Positions 56,239 through 64,000 of a stretch of 64,000 nt of DNA are shown piece by piece; the first letter of the stretch is position 1, and each line of letters opens with the position of its first letter. A program made the translations under genes and the position numbers. The notes under the pieces were generated by a model, which was not told the DNA's origin, made no database searches, and saw nothing but the letters and a program-made list of their open reading frames with translations. Source of the DNA: Polyangium jinanense (GTDB taxonomy: Bacteria; Myxococcota; Polyangia; Polyangiales; Polyangiaceae); the NCBI RefSeq assembly GCF_028435365.1, contig NZ_JAGTJJ010000010.1, positions 161,345 through 225,344 on the forward strand, in the 5' to 3' direction.

Positions 56239-57798
56239 TTAGACCCCGAGATCCCGCCCAGCCGCCTCGGCGCGCTCGTCGTCCCGCACGACCGCGCTCC
56301 GGGGCTCCGCCGCGCACGGGATCCACACGCGGAACGTCGTCCCTCGACCGAGGGTCGAGTCGCACGTGATGCGACCCTCGTGCGCGGTCACGATGCGCCG
56401 CACCGTTGCGAGGCCGATGCCCGTGCCCGGCGCGCGCACGCCGGGCACGCGGTAGAACGGCTCGAAGATGCGGTCCTTCGCGCCGTCGGGGATGCCCGGC
56501 CCGGTGTCCTCGACGGCGAGCTCGACGAAGCCTCCGTCGGCCCGCGCGGCGTGGATCGAGACGCGCCGCTCGTTGCTGCCCGCGATGTACTTGAGCGCGT
56601 TGCCGAGCAGGTTGAGCACCACCACGTGCAGGAGCTCGGGCGAGCAGGCGACGCGCGTGTCCTCCACGTGGACCGTGACCTCGGCGCGCACCTCGGTGGC
56701 CGTCTGCGCGAGCTCCTCCGCCACCTGCGCGACCACCTCGCGCACCGAGGCCTTCTGGCTCGTGTCGTCCGGGCGGCTCGACCGCGAGAACGCGAGCAGG
56801 CCTTCGAGCACCGCGTTCGCCCGCGTGACCGATCGTTCGAGCGAGGTCGCGATCCGCTCCGTGGCCTCCTTGCCCTCCGCGCGCCGGAGGCGGGCCGGCA
56901 CGAGCGCGATCGGCGTGAGCAGGTTCCGGAGATCGTGGGCGATGCGGCCCGCGAACGCGTCGAGATCCGCGTTGACCTGCGAGAGCCGCTCGACGGTCTC
57001 CGCGAGATCCCGCCGCGCCGCTTCGGCCTCTGCGCGGGCGCGCTCCTCGCGCGTGAACAGCGCGAGCCGCTCCTCGGCCGCGCGGTAGAGCCGATGCATC
57101 GTGCGCGTGAGCAAGACGCCGAGGCCCGCCGCGAGCAGGACGGCGCCACACGCCACGATCACGACGAGCCTCGACGCGCGGGTTGCGGCGAGCCGGGCGC
57201 TGTCGCGGGCGACTTCGAGGCGCGAGTCCACGAAGAGCGCGTAGTCGCCGATCGCCACCTCGAGCGCCCCGAGCTTGGGGATCACCTCGGCCCCGACGAC
57301 GCGCCCCACGTCCTCGTGCGTGCCGCCTGCGCGATGCAGCGCGAACGCCCGCGCGAGCGCCTCCTGGTGCGCCTTCTGCGCGGTCGTGATGCGCTCGAGC
57401 CGCGCGCGCTCGGCGGGATCCTCCGTGCGCGCGAAGAGCGCCTTGAGCCGGGCCTCGAAGGCTTGACGCGCGGCGTAGCTCTCCTCGAGCATCTCCGGAT
57501 CGCCGGTGAGCAGGTACGCCCGGCCCTGCGACGATTTCTGCAGCGCGCCGGCGCGTAGACGCTCCACTTCGATGAACTCCGCGTCGTAGATCTGCTCGAC
57601 GCGGTCCTGGCTCGCGATCACCGATTGCAGCGCGAAACTCGCGACGCCGCCGATGACGAGCGCGGCGAGGATGGCGACGAGGTACGCCGCGCCGATCGTC
57701 TGTTCGAGCTTGCGCCGCGCAATCGCGCGTTCGGCGTCGCCTTCACCGACGGCGGCGTTCGCGACGGAGAGCGTCCTTCGCATCGGATCGAGCTTCAT
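56239..57798 (-). CDS. Membrane sensor histidine kinase
   Basis: 519 residues. Two membrane helices (AAYLVAILAALVIGGVASFA at about 37-56 and VVIVACGAVLLAAGLGVLL at about 230) flank a periplasmic helical CHASE3-like sensor (GALQKSSQGRAYLLTGDPEM). A coiled coil leads to HisKA with phospho-accepting His in AGRIAHDLRNLLTPI, then the ATPase: N-box NLLGNALKYIAG, G1 EDTGPGIPDG, G2 GTGIGLATV. It phosphorylates an unlinked response regulator; none is adjacent on this side. Start ATG 57798, alternatively ATG 57783. Confidence 0.92.
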   Translation of the reverse strand: MKLDPMRRTLSVANAAVGEGDAERAIARRKLEQTIGAAYLVAILAALVIGGVASFALQSVIASQDRVEQIYDAEFIEVERLRAGALQKSSQGRAYLLTGDPEMLEESYAARQAFEARLKALFARTEDPAERARLERITTAQKAHQEALARAFALHRAGGTHEDVGRVVGAEVIPKLGALEVAIGDYALFVDSRLEVARDSARLAATRASRLVVIVACGAVLLAAGLGVLLTRTMHRLYRAAEERLALFTREERARAEAEAARRDLAETVERLSQVNADLDAFAGRIAHDLRNLLTPIALVPARLRRAEGKEATERIATSLERSVTRANAVLEGLLAFSRSSRPDDTSQKASVREVVAQVAEELAQTATEVRAEVTVHVEDTRVACSPELLHVVVLNLLGNALKYIAGSNERRVSIHAARADGGFVELAVEDTGPGIPDGAKDRIFEPFYRVPGVRAPGTGIGLATVRRIVTAHEGRITCDSTLGRGTTFRVWIPCAAEPRSAVVRDDERAEAAGRDLGV

Positions 57799-58089
57799 GG
57801 CCCACCGCCGCGCGGGGCCCGAAAGGGCGTGGTGGACGAACCAAAAGCTTCTGGAAAATAAGATAAACGCAGCCCTTTGGCAGGGGGCCGCGCGAAGAGG
57901 CTGGCCGGCGGGAACACGAATCGCGCGAGAGCAGGGTCCGTACCACGCGCTTGTGCGCGGGCCGTGCCCACGTCGGCGCGTCCGGGGCGCGCGCGGCGCC
58001 GAGAAAGGCGCTTCGCGGGGGCGCTTTCGGCGCACATCGACGGGGGATTCGTCTATCGTGTTTTTGGCTTTTTATCGGAGAGGTTCTTC

Positions 58090-59598
58090 ATGTCCGGACG
58101 AATGGGTGACGATCATGCGGCCGCGCGCCGGCGGGTGCTCCTCGGCCTCGGCGCCGCGCTCTCGGCGGCCGCCGTGGGTTGCGGCGGCGCGGGTTCGGCG
58201 ACGGACGTCGCGGGCGCAGGCGCGGGCGTGGGCGCGTCGGGCGCGGGCGGCGCCGGGGGCGCGGGCGGCGCGGGCGGAATGGGCGGAATGGGCGGCGAAG
58301 GGGGCGCGGGCGGCGGCGATCCGGGCGAGAGCTGCACGGATTCGGGCGGCCTCTCCCCCGAGGAGCTGCTCGCGCCGATCGACACGTTCGTCATCCTGAT
58401 GATGGAGAATCGTTCGTTCGACCATTACCTCGGGAGCTTGCGCTTGATCGAGGGCCGCGACGTGATCGGCCTCGACGGTACGGAAAAGAACCCGGCGCCG
58501 GACGGAACGTGGATCACGGTCTCGAAGCTCGACGATTACACGCCGGAGGATCCGCCGCACAACTGGGACGCCGCGCATGCGCAGTGGAACGGCGGCAAGA
58601 ACGACGGGTTCGTCCTGGCCCACGCGGGATCGGCCCAGGCGGACGTGATGGGGTATCACGTCCGCGAGCAGATCCCGGTCCTGTATGCGCTCGCGGACGC
58701 GCACGCGGTTTGCGACCGGTGGTTTGCCTCGGTCATGGGACCGACGTGGCCGAACCGGTTTTACCTGCACGGCGGGACGAGCAAGGGGCAAAAGGGGAAC
58801 CTCCCCGTCCTCGGCTTCGACAGCATCTTCAATTACCTGAACGAAGCCAAGGTCAGCCACAAGGTGTATTACCACGACATCGCGTGGTGCTCGGGCGCGT
58901 ATTTGAAGACGACCGGGCTCGCGGGAATCGAGCAATTCTTTGCGGACGCGGAGGCGGGCACGCTGCCGAATGTGGTGTTCATCGACCCGCAGTTCTTCGG
59001 CGGGGGCGCGAACGACGACCATCCGGATCACGACATCCGGCTCGGGCAGGCGCTCATCGCGAGCGTGTACACGGCGCTCGCCAAGAGCCCGCAATGGGGC
59101 CGCTCGATGTTCGTCCTGACGTACGACGAACACGGCGGATTCTTCGACCACGTGGCGCCGCCGACGACGGAAGACGACGAGGCCGCATTCGAGCAGCTCG
59201 GCTTCCGTGTGCCGTCGATCGTGGCGGGGCCGTTCGCGCGGAAGGGGTGCGTGGTGGGCACGCAGTTCGAGCACGTCTCGGTGATCCGCACGTTGTGCCG
59301 GCGGTTCGGGTTGCCGGCGTGGAACACGCGTATCGCCGCGGCGAACGATCTCTCGTCGTGTCTTCAACCGGCCTATCTATCGGACCCGCGGCCGCCCGTG
59401 GAGCTGCCGCCGGTGGATGTCTCGATGGCCGAGCTCATGGCGCGAAGGGAGCACGCGGAGACGCATGCGGAGCTACGGGAGGCGCTGGATTCCGGGCTCA
59501 TCCCGGAGCACCTGGATCGGCGCGGGGAGGGGATGGCGATTGCGAGGAGGGTGGTCGAGGCGGGAGCGCGGCTCGGGGCGGTGCGAATTCGGGATTGA
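58090..59598 (+). CDS. Secreted phosphoesterase-family phospholipase C
   Basis: 502 residues. N-terminal twin-arginine-like lipoprotein signal (ARRRVLLGLGAALSAAAVGC); Gly-rich linker (GAGGAGGAGGMGGMGG); then the phosphoesterase family (PF04185-type) domain: metal-site VILMMENRSFDHYLG, SVMGPTWPNRFYLHGG, and FVLTYDEHGGFFDHVAPP. Such enzymes hydrolyse phosphatidylcholine or other phospholipids, or act as acid phosphatases; the exact substrate is unclear. GAGAGG precedes ATG 58090. Divergent from the histidine kinase gene 291 bases away and convergent with 59607-60380. Confidence 0.92.
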   Translation: MSGRMGDDHAAARRRVLLGLGAALSAAAVGCGGAGSATDVAGAGAGVGASGAGGAGGAGGAGGMGGMGGEGGAGGGDPGESCTDSGGLSPEELLAPIDTFVILMMENRSFDHYLGSLRLIEGRDVIGLDGTEKNPAPDGTWITVSKLDDYTPEDPPHNWDAAHAQWNGGKNDGFVLAHAGSAQADVMGYHVREQIPVLYALADAHAVCDRWFASVMGPTWPNRFYLHGGTSKGQKGNLPVLGFDSIFNYLNEAKVSHKVYYHDIAWCSGAYLKTTGLAGIEQFFADAEAGTLPNVVFIDPQFFGGGANDDHPDHDIRLGQALIASVYTALAKSPQWGRSMFVLTYDEHGGFFDHVAPPTTEDDEAAFEQLGFRVPSIVAGPFARKGCVVGTQFEHVSVIRTLCRRFGLPAWNTRIAAANDLSSCLQPAYLSDPRPPVELPPVDVSMAELMARREHAETHAELREALDSGLIPEHLDRRGEGMAIARRVVEAGARLGAVRIRD

Positions 59599-59606
59599 CC
59601 GATTCG

Positions 59607-60380
59607 TCAGCCGGGCGCGCTCGAGGGCTCTTCAGGCGCCTGGCTGCGCTCGCCGCGCGTGCCGTAGAGGTGCGTCAGCTCGAATGCGGCGGCGAGCGCG
59701 GGTTGTTTCGTCTCGCGGGCCGCCGCGCGTGCGGCTTTGCGCGCGGAGCGGGCGAGGGTGACGACGATTCCATCGATCAGGTCGAGGTGCTCGGTCGCGG
59801 CCATGGTGCCCTGTCCCTCGCGCTCCTTGGCAGCGGCGCGCAAGGCGTCGGCGGCGATCCCGAGGCGCGTGATGGCGTCCGGGCCGCCACGGTCGTGCAC
59901 CACGGCGGTCACGTCTTCCCGCTTCAATACATCACGCAGGGTATCGAGCTGCACGGCGAGCTTTTCGGCGTCGTCCTGCGCGGCGCGTGTCTGATCGAGC
60001 GCGACGGCGATCACATCCGCGCTGGCCTCGTCGCCCTTCTCTTCGAGGTCGTTTCGCCCGGCGTGGAGGACGCTGCGGGCGGTCTCGCGGGCGCTTTTTC
60101 CTTCCTTCAGCGCCGTGACGAATCCCTTGTTCGTGAGCTTGCGCTGGCCTGCGACCCCGACGCGCCCGATACCGGCGGCGATGAGCGCGTCGCGCGCATC
60201 CGAGAGCCGCGCGCCGTCGGCGGTATTGAAGCCGTGCTTCTGGAGGGCGGGGGCGTACTTGTGGAGGGCTTCGAGGGTCTTGTTGGCCTGGTTCAGGGTA
60301 TCGGTGGAGCCGAACTGCTTGCCGATGCGGAGGTACTCCTGGCGGGCTTTGGGGGCGATGGTGGCTGTGTCGAGGGGCAT
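59607..60380 (-). CDS. Unknown helical protein preceded by the phased repeat array
   Basis: 257 residues, soluble, almost wholly helical (TLNQANKTLEALHKYAPALQ, ADVIAVALDQTRAAQDDAEK, AKEREGQGTMAATEHLDLID) with a Ser/Pro tail. No domain recognised; not a transmembrane or secreted protein by sequence. AAGGAA about 9 bases before ATG 60380. Its upstream region (60391-60560) contains the 21-bp-phased array and is nearly duplicated at 63704-63832, upstream of the frame-disrupted gene, so the two genes probably share a control system or are copies of one cassette. Confidence 0.75.
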   Translation of the reverse strand: MPLDTATIAPKARQEYLRIGKQFGSTDTLNQANKTLEALHKYAPALQKHGFNTADGARLSDARDALIAAGIGRVGVAGQRKLTNKGFVTALKEGKSARETARSVLHAGRNDLEEKGDEASADVIAVALDQTRAAQDDAEKLAVQLDTLRDVLKREDVTAVVHDRGGPDAITRLGIAADALRAAAKEREGQGTMAATEHLDLIDGIVVTLARSARKAARAAARETKQPALAAAFELTHLYGTRGERSQAPEEPSSAPG

Positions 60381-60891
60381 GATGGTTCCTTTCCGTGGAC
60401 GGAAGGCGAGGTGGAATGATCGGTCGGGACGGTAACGCTCCAGGACGTCTCGGAAAGGGGCGGATTCGTGCTCTGGAACGCTGGGGAGTGTCTCGAAGCG
60501 GGAGGGGGGCGTCTCGAAACGGCTGGGAGGCGTCTCGAAACGGCTGGGGGGCGCGTCAAGGCAGAAGGGACGGGCGGCGAGGCAAGGGGGCCGCTGCGCG
60601 TTCCATTCGACGTTCCATGCACCGAGGCTGCGACGGGGGAGACGGAAACCGACATTCCCGTCGAGGTGAGGACCCGACACCGCAGATGAGGACGAGAGAC
60701 CGCAGATGTCGACCTCGTCGGGAGGCGGCGTGGCGCACCGCAAAACCCTTCATGTTACCGCAAGAGCCTGCCCTTCCGATAGCTGGATCAAGATCCAGGT
60801 CGCGACCTTTGGACCTGCCTGCTTAGGGTGCCTCGCCTGCGGGCGACCCGTGGACATCCACCACGCGCCCCGCCCATGAAGGAGAAGAGTC
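60381..60891. promoter_or_regulatory. Long divergent regulatory region with phased repeats
   Basis: 511 bases between divergent genes. It contains the inverted repeat TTCCGT-GG-ACGGAA at 60391-60404, CGTCTCG-type elements at 60446, 60467 (CGTGCTCTGG variant), 60489, 60510 and 60531, spaced about 21 bp, a 20-bp imperfect tandem (60668-60687, 60688-60707; shared end ACCGCAGAT), and a 12-bp repeat CGTTCCAT (60599, 60611). The plus-strand gene at 60892 also takes its promoter from here. No coding frame was found. Confidence 0.65.
60446..60551. repeat. 21-bp-phased CGTCTCGAA array, copy 1
   Basis: CGTCTCGG/TGTCTCGAA/CGTCTCGAA elements start at 60446, 60489, 60510 and 60531, with a degenerate CGTGCTCTGG at 60467. 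Spacing is 21 bp within one or two bases, equal to two helical turns, so all face one side of DNA. Closely matches the array from 63759 on. Confidence 0.75.
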
Positions 60892-62019
60892 ATGACGCAT
60901 TTCACCTCCCTTCGTCCTCTCCGTGCGATGGTCACCGTCCTCGGCCTGAGCAGCTTTGCGTTCCTCGGCGGCGCGTGCTCCAGCACGGACACGCAGGACG
61001 CCGAGCACCTCGGCGCGGCGGAAGAGCACCTCACCGACGCGCAGTGCTCGTTCTTCGACGTCAACGGCAAGAACCAGATCTGCCACTACACGGGCTCGGC
61101 GAACCACCCCTACACCATCATCAAGACCAGCGAGCAGGGCTGCATCAACGGTCACGCCATCCACGCCAACGACTACATCGCCGTGGGCGACCCGACCTGC
61201 CAGGGCGGCGGCTGCCTGCCGGCGACCGCGCCCTGCGACGCCACCCTGCCGTGTTGCGACGGGCTCACCTGCCAGAACGGTACGTGCGTCGACCTCTGCG
61301 CCGGCGTGACCTGCACCGCCTCCGACGCGTGTCACGTCGCCGGCACCTGCGACCCGGCCACCGGGGCCTGCTCGAACCCCGTCGCCGCCGACGGCACGGC
61401 CTGCGACGACGGCAACGGCTGCACCGTCACGGATAGCTGCGGCGCCGGTACCTGCACCGGCAGCGGCAATCCGTGCCAGAACGGCGGCACCTGCAACCCC
61501 GCGGAGCCCTACACCTGCACATGCCCCGCGGAGTTCACGGGGCCGAACTGCGAGACGCCCGCCTGCGTCCCCACCACCTGCGCCGCGCAGGGAGCGACCT
61601 GCGGCACCATCCCCGACGGCTGCGGCGGCACGCTCACCTGTGGCGGGCCGTGCGGCCCCGCCTGCCCCTGCGCCGCGAACCCGGCCTGGCAGGCCGCGCT
61701 GGCCGGGACGATCGTGAACGATGGGCGGTGCACGAATTACTCCTTCCCCGCCCCCTGCCATACTTCGGGCAACAACTCCTGGGCCGTCTCCGATCAGGGC
61801 ACGTCGGTCGTGGAGCTCATGGCCGGAACGGACTCTGTGGACGGGGAGTCCTTCAGCTACTGCGGTGTGCAGGTGATGCAGGTGAGCGACCAATTCGCCG
61901 GCAACTGCAGCGGGGGTGCCTTCCCCGTCATGAATTTCTCCATCACCGCGGCGGAGGTCGCGACGTGCAGGGCCGAGATCGCGAACTTCGCGGCGGCCCA
62001 GAACACCACCTGCAACTGA
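60892..62019 (+). CDS. Secreted Cys-rich lipoprotein with EGF-like domain
   Basis: 375 residues. Signal with lipobox LSSFAFLGGAC; an N-terminal domain (SFFDVNGKNQICHYTG, TIIKTSEQGCINGHAIH), followed by Cys-rich repeats (LPCCDGLTCQNGTCVDLC) and a clear EGF-like domain with six Cys (CQNGGTC then CTCPAEFTGPNC, about residues 195-220). The C-terminus is a compact domain with paired Cys (YCGVQVMQVSDQFAGNC). Probably surface-exposed and binding. AAGGAG about 8 bases before ATG 60892. Divergent from the array gene. Confidence 0.88.
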   Translation: MTHFTSLRPLRAMVTVLGLSSFAFLGGACSSTDTQDAEHLGAAEEHLTDAQCSFFDVNGKNQICHYTGSANHPYTIIKTSEQGCINGHAIHANDYIAVGDPTCQGGGCLPATAPCDATLPCCDGLTCQNGTCVDLCAGVTCTASDACHVAGTCDPATGACSNPVAADGTACDDGNGCTVTDSCGAGTCTGSGNPCQNGGTCNPAEPYTCTCPAEFTGPNCETPACVPTTCAAQGATCGTIPDGCGGTLTCGGPCGPACPCAANPAWQAALAGTIVNDGRCTNYSFPAPCHTSGNNSWAVSDQGTSVVELMAGTDSVDGESFSYCGVQVMQVSDQFAGNCSGGAFPVMNFSITAAEVATCRAEIANFAAAQNTTCN

Positions 62020-62047
62020 GCCTCCATCTCCTACGCTCCAGGCGCGC

Positions 62048-62833
62048 CTACCCCCCGCCTGCCGCCGTGCCTCGATCGAGCCTGGTGAACAGGCTCGCGA
62101 GCTCGGCGGCCGACGCGACCTCGAGCTTCTCCATCCCCTCCGCCCGGTAGAGCCGCACGGCCGACGCGGAGATCGCGAGATCCGCCGCGATCTGCTTGTT
62201 CAGCATCCCCCGCGCCACCCGTTCGCACACCTCGCGCTGGCGCAGCGAGAGCGTCGCGAGCCGGGCGGCGAGTGCCTCCACCTGGGCCCGCGCCGCCCGT
62301 GCCGCCGCGTTGCGGGCAAGGGCGTGTTCCACGGCGGCGAGCAGCGCCTCCTCGTCGACCGGCTCGGGGAGGAAGTCCACGGCGCCCGCCTTCATCGCCT
62401 CCACGGCCAAACGCACGTCTCCATCGCCGCTGGTGAAGACCACGGGCAGCTCGCACCCGCTCTCGCGCAGAAGGGCCTTCACCTTCAGGCCGTTCGGATC
62501 GGGGAGCTGGGCGTCGATCACCATACAGCCCACCCCCGCCGCGCGCGCCGCCTCCAGGAAGGCGAGCGACGACGCGAACACCTGCACGGCGTGCCCCGCC
62601 TCCCGGAGCCGCGCGGCAGCGGTCCCGCGCCAGGAGGGGTCCCGGTGCACCAAGAAGACGGTGGCCGCCTCCGCTCCTCCCGGGGGTGGGCTCGTGGCTC
62701 CGCGCGCCCCCGCCTCGCCGAGGCTCGTCATCACCAGCGCCTTGCCCACCGGGTCGGACCACGTCCCGGTGAGGGAGAGCCTCTCCTCCGTGCACAAACT
62801 CTCGAGCGTCACGCGCGAATGCATCCTTCCCAT
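62048..62833 (-). CDS. FixJ/NarL-type response regulator (REC + LuxR HTH)
   Basis: 261 residues. An N-terminal extension of about 50 residues with no known fold precedes the receiver domain: VFLVHRDPSWRGTAA, phospho-accepting Asp in GCMVIDAQLPDPNG (about residue 102), the Ser/Thr in VVFTSGDGDVRLA, Lys-like region GAVDFLPEPVDEE (K replaced by E/P). The C-terminal LuxR-type HTH is LSLRQREVCERVARGMLNKQ followed by IAADLAISASAVRLYR. ATG 62833 (GGGGGG upstream) was chosen; ATG 62854 is possible. No kinase is adjacent. Confidence 0.85.
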   Translation of the reverse strand: MGRMHSRVTLESLCTEERLSLTGTWSDPVGKALVMTSLGEAGARGATSPPPGGAEAATVFLVHRDPSWRGTAAARLREAGHAVQVFASSLAFLEAARAAGVGCMVIDAQLPDPNGLKVKALLRESGCELPVVFTSGDGDVRLAVEAMKAGAVDFLPEPVDEEALLAAVEHALARNAAARAARAQVEALAARLATLSLRQREVCERVARGMLNKQIAADLAISASAVRLYRAEGMEKLEVASAAELASLFTRLDRGTAAGGG

Positions 62834-63106
62834 GCCAGGTGTCCCCCCAGACATCGAGTGCGGAGCAGTGACATGCGAGGACCGGGCCGTGAAGGAATAG
62901 GAAAGAAAAAAAAAGGATGAGATGGGGTGGGAGGTCGAGTGACCACGCAGGCAGAGCAGGCCCCTCACACCAAAGCACGCGGGGGGCGCGCCAGCGGCAC
63001 GGGCGATGCTTCCGACGCAGCCGCGTGGGGCCGTGAAGAACGCGATTCGGTTGACGATCCGCCCCCGGAGGGCGGCAGCAGCGACGCGCTGCCCGAGAGC
63101 GCGAGG

Positions 63107-63658
63107 TTACACGCCTGCGGGAAGCACCAACGAAAGGTACAGTGCGATCGCCATCGGCAGGTCGAGGCGCGGCTCGCACTGATAGAATACGTAATCGTCC
63201 GTATGGTCCCAGATGGGTCGGAAAATGCGCTGCCAGGGTGGACGCGAATGATTTTGGCCCGTAAATATCGCCGGGGAGCCGAGGGTGCTGACATTTCCAT
63301 CGAAAGTGATGATGGGCGGATACGGCCCCCAGAGGGGCCATTTTGTCCATTTCCAGGCCATCGCTCGGTGACACGTTCAACAAGAACATCCGATGACGGA
63401 TCCCCCGTGGGCTGCCCTCGGATGCGCGGCCCATCAGGTGGGTAACGAGCCTCATATCGTGGTCCGCGAAGACGATCCCTGTCTCGGTCGCTTCCTCGGG
63501 TGACCGCTCCACGACCTCGACAACGGCCCCGAGCGCGTCGGAGAGCTCCCGCGCGAATCTGTCATACTGGTGGAACTGCCGGGGGGGGTTGATTCAACGC
63601 CCGGCGGGAGACCCAGCGCGCTCAGCGGGCGAACCCAGAGACGAATCGGCGAATTCAT
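63107..63658 (-). pseudogene. Unknown gene with two frame breaks, lower GC
   Basis: A protein-like sequence runs through three frames on the minus strand. MNSPIRLWVRPLSALGLPPG starts at 63658; the frame changes at a run of eight C (minus; G run at 63582-63589), continues RQFHQYDRFARELSDALGAV and GIVFADHDMRLVTHLMGR, then changes again near 63350-63370 to AWKWTKWPLWGPYPPIITFD and ends with ALYLSLVLPAGV at 63107. Either a decayed gene, sequencing errors, or a phase-variable gene at the homopolymer. GC is about 52-55%, well below neighbours, indicating transfer. No family recognised. It has the phased array upstream. Confidence 0.55.
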
Positions 63659-64000
63659 TGCGTACCACCTGCTCCTTTGGCCGAACACCCTCGAAGGCAC
63701 GATTTCCGTGGACGGAAGGCGAGGTGGGCCGATCGGTCGGGACGGTAACGTTTCAGGACGTCTCGGAAAGGGCGGATTCGTGCTCTGGAACGCTGGGGAA
63801 CGTCTCGAAGCGGCTGGGAGGCGTCTCGAAGGAGGTTCGGGGCGTCGATGTACGGCGGAGGGGCGTCTCGAAGGAGGCTCGGGGCGTCGATGTACGGCGG
63901 AGGGGCGTCTCGAAGGAGGTTCGGGGCGTCGATGTACGGCGAGGGGGGCGTCTCGAAGGAGGTTCGGGGCGTCGATGTACGGCGAGGGGGCGTCTCGAAG
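63659..64000. promoter_or_regulatory. Upstream region of the frame-disrupted gene, no gene seen
   Basis: Contains the inverted repeat TTCCGT-GG-ACGGAA at 63704-63717, about 110 bp closely matching 60391-60510, and then the tandem array that runs off the window edge. No coding frame was found. Confidence 0.6.
63759..64000. repeat. 21-bp-phased array, copy 2, truncated by window edge
   Basis: Elements start at 63759, 63779 (CGTGCTCTGG variant), 63801, 63822, 63843, 63864, 63885, 63906, 63927, 63949, 63970 and 63991. From 63822 on they alternate CGTCTCGAAGGAGG and CGTCGATGTACGG, so the visible tandem unit is 42 bp (two 21-bp elements). One step is 22 bp. About four units are seen, continuing past the window. 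Confidence 0.85.

Noticed and set aside
62031..63512. Single long minus-strand gene of about 493 codons
   Set aside because: Only its first part reads as protein; the remainder is antisense or out of frame over the response regulator gene, whose REC and LuxR motifs are clear.
63822..64000. 42-bp tandem unit as a CRISPR array
   Set aside because: Adjacent units are contiguous copies of each other; no unique spacers of constant length separate them, and no cas genes are in the window.

Overview
The base composition (about 70% GC, almost every real codon ending in G or C) and the gene content point to a large-genome myxobacterium of the Polyangiales (Sorangium/Polyangium type). Supporting content includes four Hanks-type Ser/Thr kinases, a FHA/sigma-54 activator, several ECF sigma factors, many secreted lipoproteins with Gly-rich or Cys-rich segments, AgmX/PglI, RCC1 and DUF3160 families. 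No rRNA, tRNA, insertion sequence, CRISPR array or prophage core was seen. This identification rests on gene families only; no 16S or marker comparison was possible.

Layout. 0-1.7 kb: the end of a Dpp/Opp-type peptide importer operon (two ATPase genes, the first cut by the window edge). 1.7-13.4 kb: signalling genes, namely a kinase fused to a diiron oxygen-binding-like domain, a kinase with TPRs, an ECF sigma factor, argG, a kinase with a SpoIIAA/STAS-like tail beside a free-standing protein of the same fold, and a GspG-like pseudopilin. 13.4-18.4 kb: thiolase plus flavin amine oxidase (one operon), then a GlxA-type regulator divergent from an NDH-2-like dehydrogenase. 18.4-26.3 kb: secreted enzymes (subtilase, TPR protein, neutral-ceramidase-like lipoprotein, Lys-rich secreted protein). 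26.4-30.4 kb: a small two-gene operon with a motif known from Firmicutes surface proteins, an ECF sigma factor, a frame-disrupted HTH-citrate synthase, and an atypical SDR. 30.4-39.4 kb: kinase and FHA enhancer-binding protein (overlapping), a VIT/vWA/AgmX/TPR lipoprotein, then a sigma / anti-sigma / STN-bactofilin-like membrane protein operon read the other way, the two sides separated by a strong bidirectional terminator.

39.9-53.1 kb: small Cys protein, SRPBCC protein, L,D-transpeptidase homologue, PEGA-like and RCC1 lipoproteins, a lipoprotein, a DNA methyltransferase overlapping a MepA-type murein endopeptidase, an 18-repeat knottin-like lipoprotein, a Uma2 nuclease, a membrane-anchored hypothetical protein and a sigma-like factor with a hydrophobic basic tail. 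53.1-64 kb: DUF3160 lipoprotein, a block of hairpins, a histidine kinase, a phosphoesterase/phospholipase C, an unknown protein preceded by a 21-bp-phased repeat array, an EGF-containing lipoprotein, a FixJ-like regulator, a frame-disrupted lower-GC gene, and a second, longer copy of the same phased array running off the right edge.

The strongest candidates for something undescribed are the duplicated 21-bp-phased upstream arrays (60.4 and 63.7 kb), the octamer GTTTGTCC/GGACAAAC that recurs at least 13 times with locally rare codons, the kinase-diiron fusion at 1.7-4.0 kb, the 18-fold knottin-like lipoprotein at 48-50 kb, and the sigma/anti-sigma/STN operon at 36.8-39.4 kb.
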